From Duganella sp. CF517 (GTDB lineage: Bacteria; Pseudomonadota; Gammaproteobacteria; Burkholderiales; Burkholderiaceae_D), in the NCBI RefSeq assembly GCF_900110275.1, contig NZ_FODC01000012.1, positions 1 through 57,947 on the forward strand: 57,947 bases of DNA, in the 5' to 3' direction. Numbering within the stretch: the first letter of the stretch is position 1; every line of letters begins with the position of its first letter. The position numbers and the translations under genes were made by a program. Below, piece after piece: positions 56,312 to 57,947 of this stretch. The notes below the pieces were generated by a model, which saw only the letters and a program-made list of their open reading frames with translations, had not been told where the DNA came from and did not search any database.

Positions 56312-56812
56312 AAGAAACGTCCTTTTTTGCCGAATAGCTCATCAAAGGACGTGTGTCGATCGCGCGGGAACGCCGGCGCGGCCGGGGAACCGGCGTTGCC
56401 AAGTCAAAAAAGTCCACGAGAAATCGGCGCACGTCCGCTCTCGTCGTGGTCCCCAACCTCGGTGGCTGGGAAAATTTTGCTCCATGGTTGGAGTTGGCCG
56501 GGGCTCACCACGCCGGCCCACCTTTTTCGACCACGGAAGTGTAGCACGCTCGCGCAGGTCGTTGATCTGTTTACGGATCAGTTGGAGAGCTTTAGGGGCG
56601 TACACGGCCGAAGACCCACCATCGCACTAGCAAATATCACCGCATATTAGGGACGATAGATACTAACGTTTTATTCGAGCGGCATCAAAAAACCAGCCAT
56701 CCCAAGAAATGACCAGCCTATTTTTGCTTTTTATAAAAACAAGTACAGCTCAGGCAACGACCAGTGACCGCTAGTCCATCACACGCGAGAACCCGTTTCA
56801 CAGCCAATAGTT
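56312..56812. other. Gene-poor stretch marking a change of base composition
   Basis: These 500 bp hold the hydroxylase promoter and, further right, the downstream region of the AT-rich DUF1493 pair. GC content falls sharply from about 56,640 on. A GTG-started minus-strand frame (56605-56342, 87 codons; APKALQLIRKQINDLRERA) is open, but it lacks a clear RBS and homologous features. It may be a gene remnant. I see no intrinsic terminator. Confidence 0.5.
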
Positions 56813-57166
56813 TCAAATTCCACTTTCAATTTGCTTGGTATCCCAGATTTTTAAAACAATAGCTTTTTCCAGCATACCCAATGTCAGAGGAATTTTATTG
56901 GGCTTCCCAGCATTCTTCAGCAATATCGCCTTTGTCAACATACCCAATAGTCCGCCACCTTCCCCCGAAAAATATCGATCAATGTCAAAATCACCGACAT
57001 TAACTTGAAAATGACCAAAAAACTTTTCCATAAAAATGTCGGAATCATCTCCAGTTACATCCAAATCATCCTCCAAGGATGTATCACGCTTGAGTATTTT
57101 AGCCGGAAAGACGCCGACTTCTTTTCTAACAAAATTCTCCAACTCGTTCCAAATATAATTTTTCAA
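56813..57166 (-). CDS. DUF1493-family small protein (acyl-carrier-like)
   Basis: The 117-residue product starts at a TTG (57166) with AAAGGATAAG upstream, overlapping the stop of the preceding gene (TTGA). LEDDLDVTGDDSDIFMEKF and VNVGDFDIDRYF match DUF1493, a family resembling acyl carrier proteins. No phosphopantetheine Ser in a DSL motif is evident, although Asp-Asp-Ser-Asp is at the same place. It is AT-rich in contrast to the rest of the window and is translationally coupled to its partner, a sign of horizontal transfer. Function unknown. Confidence 0.75.
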   Translation of the reverse strand: MKNYIWNELENFVRKEVGVFPAKILKRDTSLEDDLDVTGDDSDIFMEKFFGHFQVNVGDFDIDRYFSGEGGGLLGMLTKAILLKNAGKPNKIPLTLGMLEKAIVLKIWDTKQIESGI

Positions 57167-57435
57167 AATATCTTATCCTTTTTTTGACACGTATATTTAA
57201 TACCATAAGGCAAAATTTTACGGGATACTATTGACGCCAGAGAAGTTTCTTTAGTTGCACCCGAGAATTTCCCACGCGTAGGTAGAAATGGGTAACCTAC
57301 AATCGCGCCACCTAAAGCAGCGATATCTTCAACGCCAAATTGTTTCTGTGCTTCGTCAAGAAATATTAGAAAAACAGTTCGGATGGCGCTAATCCCCGGA
57401 TTCCAAAAGTGTATGTATTTGCACTCATTCGACAT
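57163..57435 (-). CDS. Small AT-rich protein upstream of DUF1493
   Basis: The ATG at 57435 opens a 90-residue frame. It begins with a hydrophobic N-terminal third (AIRTVFLIFLDEAQKQFG), followed by DIAALGGAIVGYPFLPTRGKF and a basic tail. I do not recognise the family with confidence. I recall that small proteins with an LGGAI-x-LPTRGKF-like core are found next to DUF1493 genes in enterobacteria. It overlaps the DUF1493 gene by four bases. The low GC indicates acquisition. Toxin-immunity or lipid-linked roles are possible but unsupported. Confidence 0.65.
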   Translation of the reverse strand: MSNECKYIHFWNPGISAIRTVFLIFLDEAQKQFGVEDIAALGGAIVGYPFLPTRGKFSGATKETSLASIVSRKILPYGIKYTCQKKDKIF

Positions 57436-57947
57436 CCTGATGAAATTAAAATTTATTAAATAAAACTATAAGCGATTCGATAGGAGTCGTCGCAAGAACG
57501 AGCGGCCGCAAGCGGATTTAGGACAGTGGCCATTGCGCGCTGGCCGCCGTACTCAGCGCTCGAAGCCAAAATCCGCACCCGCCCTCTGGGCGAAAACGCC
57601 ACCGCCTCATCATCTGATTGATGGTCCACTCTTCATCCTCACGGCGTGCTGATTGAACTCAAGGAGACGGGTGATGAAGGATCGTGTGACGGCCCAGCGG
57701 CGTCTGCGAAATAGTGTAAAGCTAGTTAAACCGAGGGGTCTATCCGTCAAGCGAACCACGGCGCCTGGAAATAGCAGCAAAGAACCATGAAAAGGGAAAC
57801 TGAGAGCACTCGGGGCGAGTGCGACATGATTGCCGCAACTTAGGCCAGCCACGGTAATCCCCCCAGCAAATGATCGCGTTTAAAAGTAGAATTTTCTAAA
57901 CTCAGATTTTTTGAAAGTTCTGCATGAAGACGTCCCGTTTTACCGAT
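57436..57947. other. Structured tail; possible 5' end of a group II intron or other structured RNA
   Basis: No convincing gene is seen in these 512 bp. An 8-bp inverted repeat (GCGGATTT at 57512-57519 with AAATCCGC at 57569-57576) and a 7-bp hairpin (GCACTCG GGG CGAGTGC, 57806-57822) are present. From 57684 the plus strand begins GTGTG, matching the GUGYG start of group II introns, then is rich in GAAA and AAAGGGAAAC-like single-stranded segments. An AAGGAG and ATG at 57674 would open only a 38-codon basic frame. The reverse transcriptase gene would lie outside the window. Confidence 0.35.

Noticed and set aside
57610..57852. An 80-codon frame on the minus strand
   Set aside because: There is no RBS and the stretch looks like structured non-coding sequence on the plus strand.

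Overview
The window is about 58 kb of high-GC DNA (estimated by eye in the mid-60s percent) from a betaproteobacterium, most likely a member of the Oxalobacteraceae (Massilia, Duganella or Janthinobacterium type). This rests on gene content and codon use: a Tad locus with RcpA/RcpC/TadZ, a DUF4148 protein, small secreted proteins, a fused IcmF mutase, a fused indolepyruvate ferredoxin oxidoreductase, and many two-component and c-di-GMP genes. No rRNA, tRNA or CRISPR array was seen. The last 1.3 kb changes to AT-rich accessory DNA.

Layout. 1-2.7 kb: an alpha/beta hydrolase cut by the window edge, a divergent LysR regulator, a small secreted peptide, and a secreted GIN/DUF2807 protein that ends in a strong intrinsic terminator. 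2.7-13 kb: an eleven-gene Tad (tight adherence, type IVb pilus) locus on the minus strand. It runs from the 59-residue Flp pilin through prepilin peptidase, an unusual winged-helix-like/P-loop ATPase, RcpC, the RcpA secretin, a small lipoprotein, TadZ, TadA, TadB and TadC to a LytR_C-type lipoprotein. TadE/F/G minor pilins are absent. 13.4-15.7 kb: a diguanylate cyclase divergent from the pilus locus, convergent with and overlapping an HD-GYP phosphodiesterase.

15.8-24.9 kb: LysR, a fused indolepyruvate oxidoreductase, and IcmF behind a perfect 16-bp palindrome plus a TATAAT box. SoxR follows, divergent from a Rid-family gene with a clear SoxR-type promoter (19-bp spacer) between them. 24.9-25.0 kb is a 64-bp tandem duplication ending in a REP/BIME-like cruciform. 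25-32 kb: LacI, a metallo-beta-lactamase-fold hydrolase with its divergent TetR gene and operator, a ThiS/MoaD-like plus beta-propeller gene pair, a small alpha-helical protein, a short 2Fe-2S ferredoxin and a PAS-containing chemoreceptor.

32-40.3 kb is a nucleoside/purine salvage locus. A BMP-type ABC importer (ATPase and two permeases) is divergent from a GntR/FCD regulator, a Tsx-like outer-membrane channel, the BMP binding protein, a Rieske oxygenase and a CDA-fold nucleobase deaminase. Related decamers of the TTGTATACAA type lie in both promoter regions, suggesting a single GntR regulon that imports purine nucleosides and begins base catabolism.

40-48 kb: two secreted small proteins (one EF-hand) and a four-gene signalling operon (large CHASE3/GAF hybrid kinase with three receivers, CheR, CheB, receiver-kinase). 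48-54.6 kb: an SDR reductase, a molybdenum hydroxylase operon (Tat-exported Mo subunit, 2Fe-2S subunit, cytochrome c broken by a frameshift), a solitary periplasmic binding protein and a DUF4148 protein. 54.8-56.3 kb: an FAD aromatic hydroxylase. 56.8-57.4 kb: an AT-rich DUF1493 pair. The final 500 bp are unassigned and structure-rich, with a GTGTG start that could be the 5' end of a group II intron.
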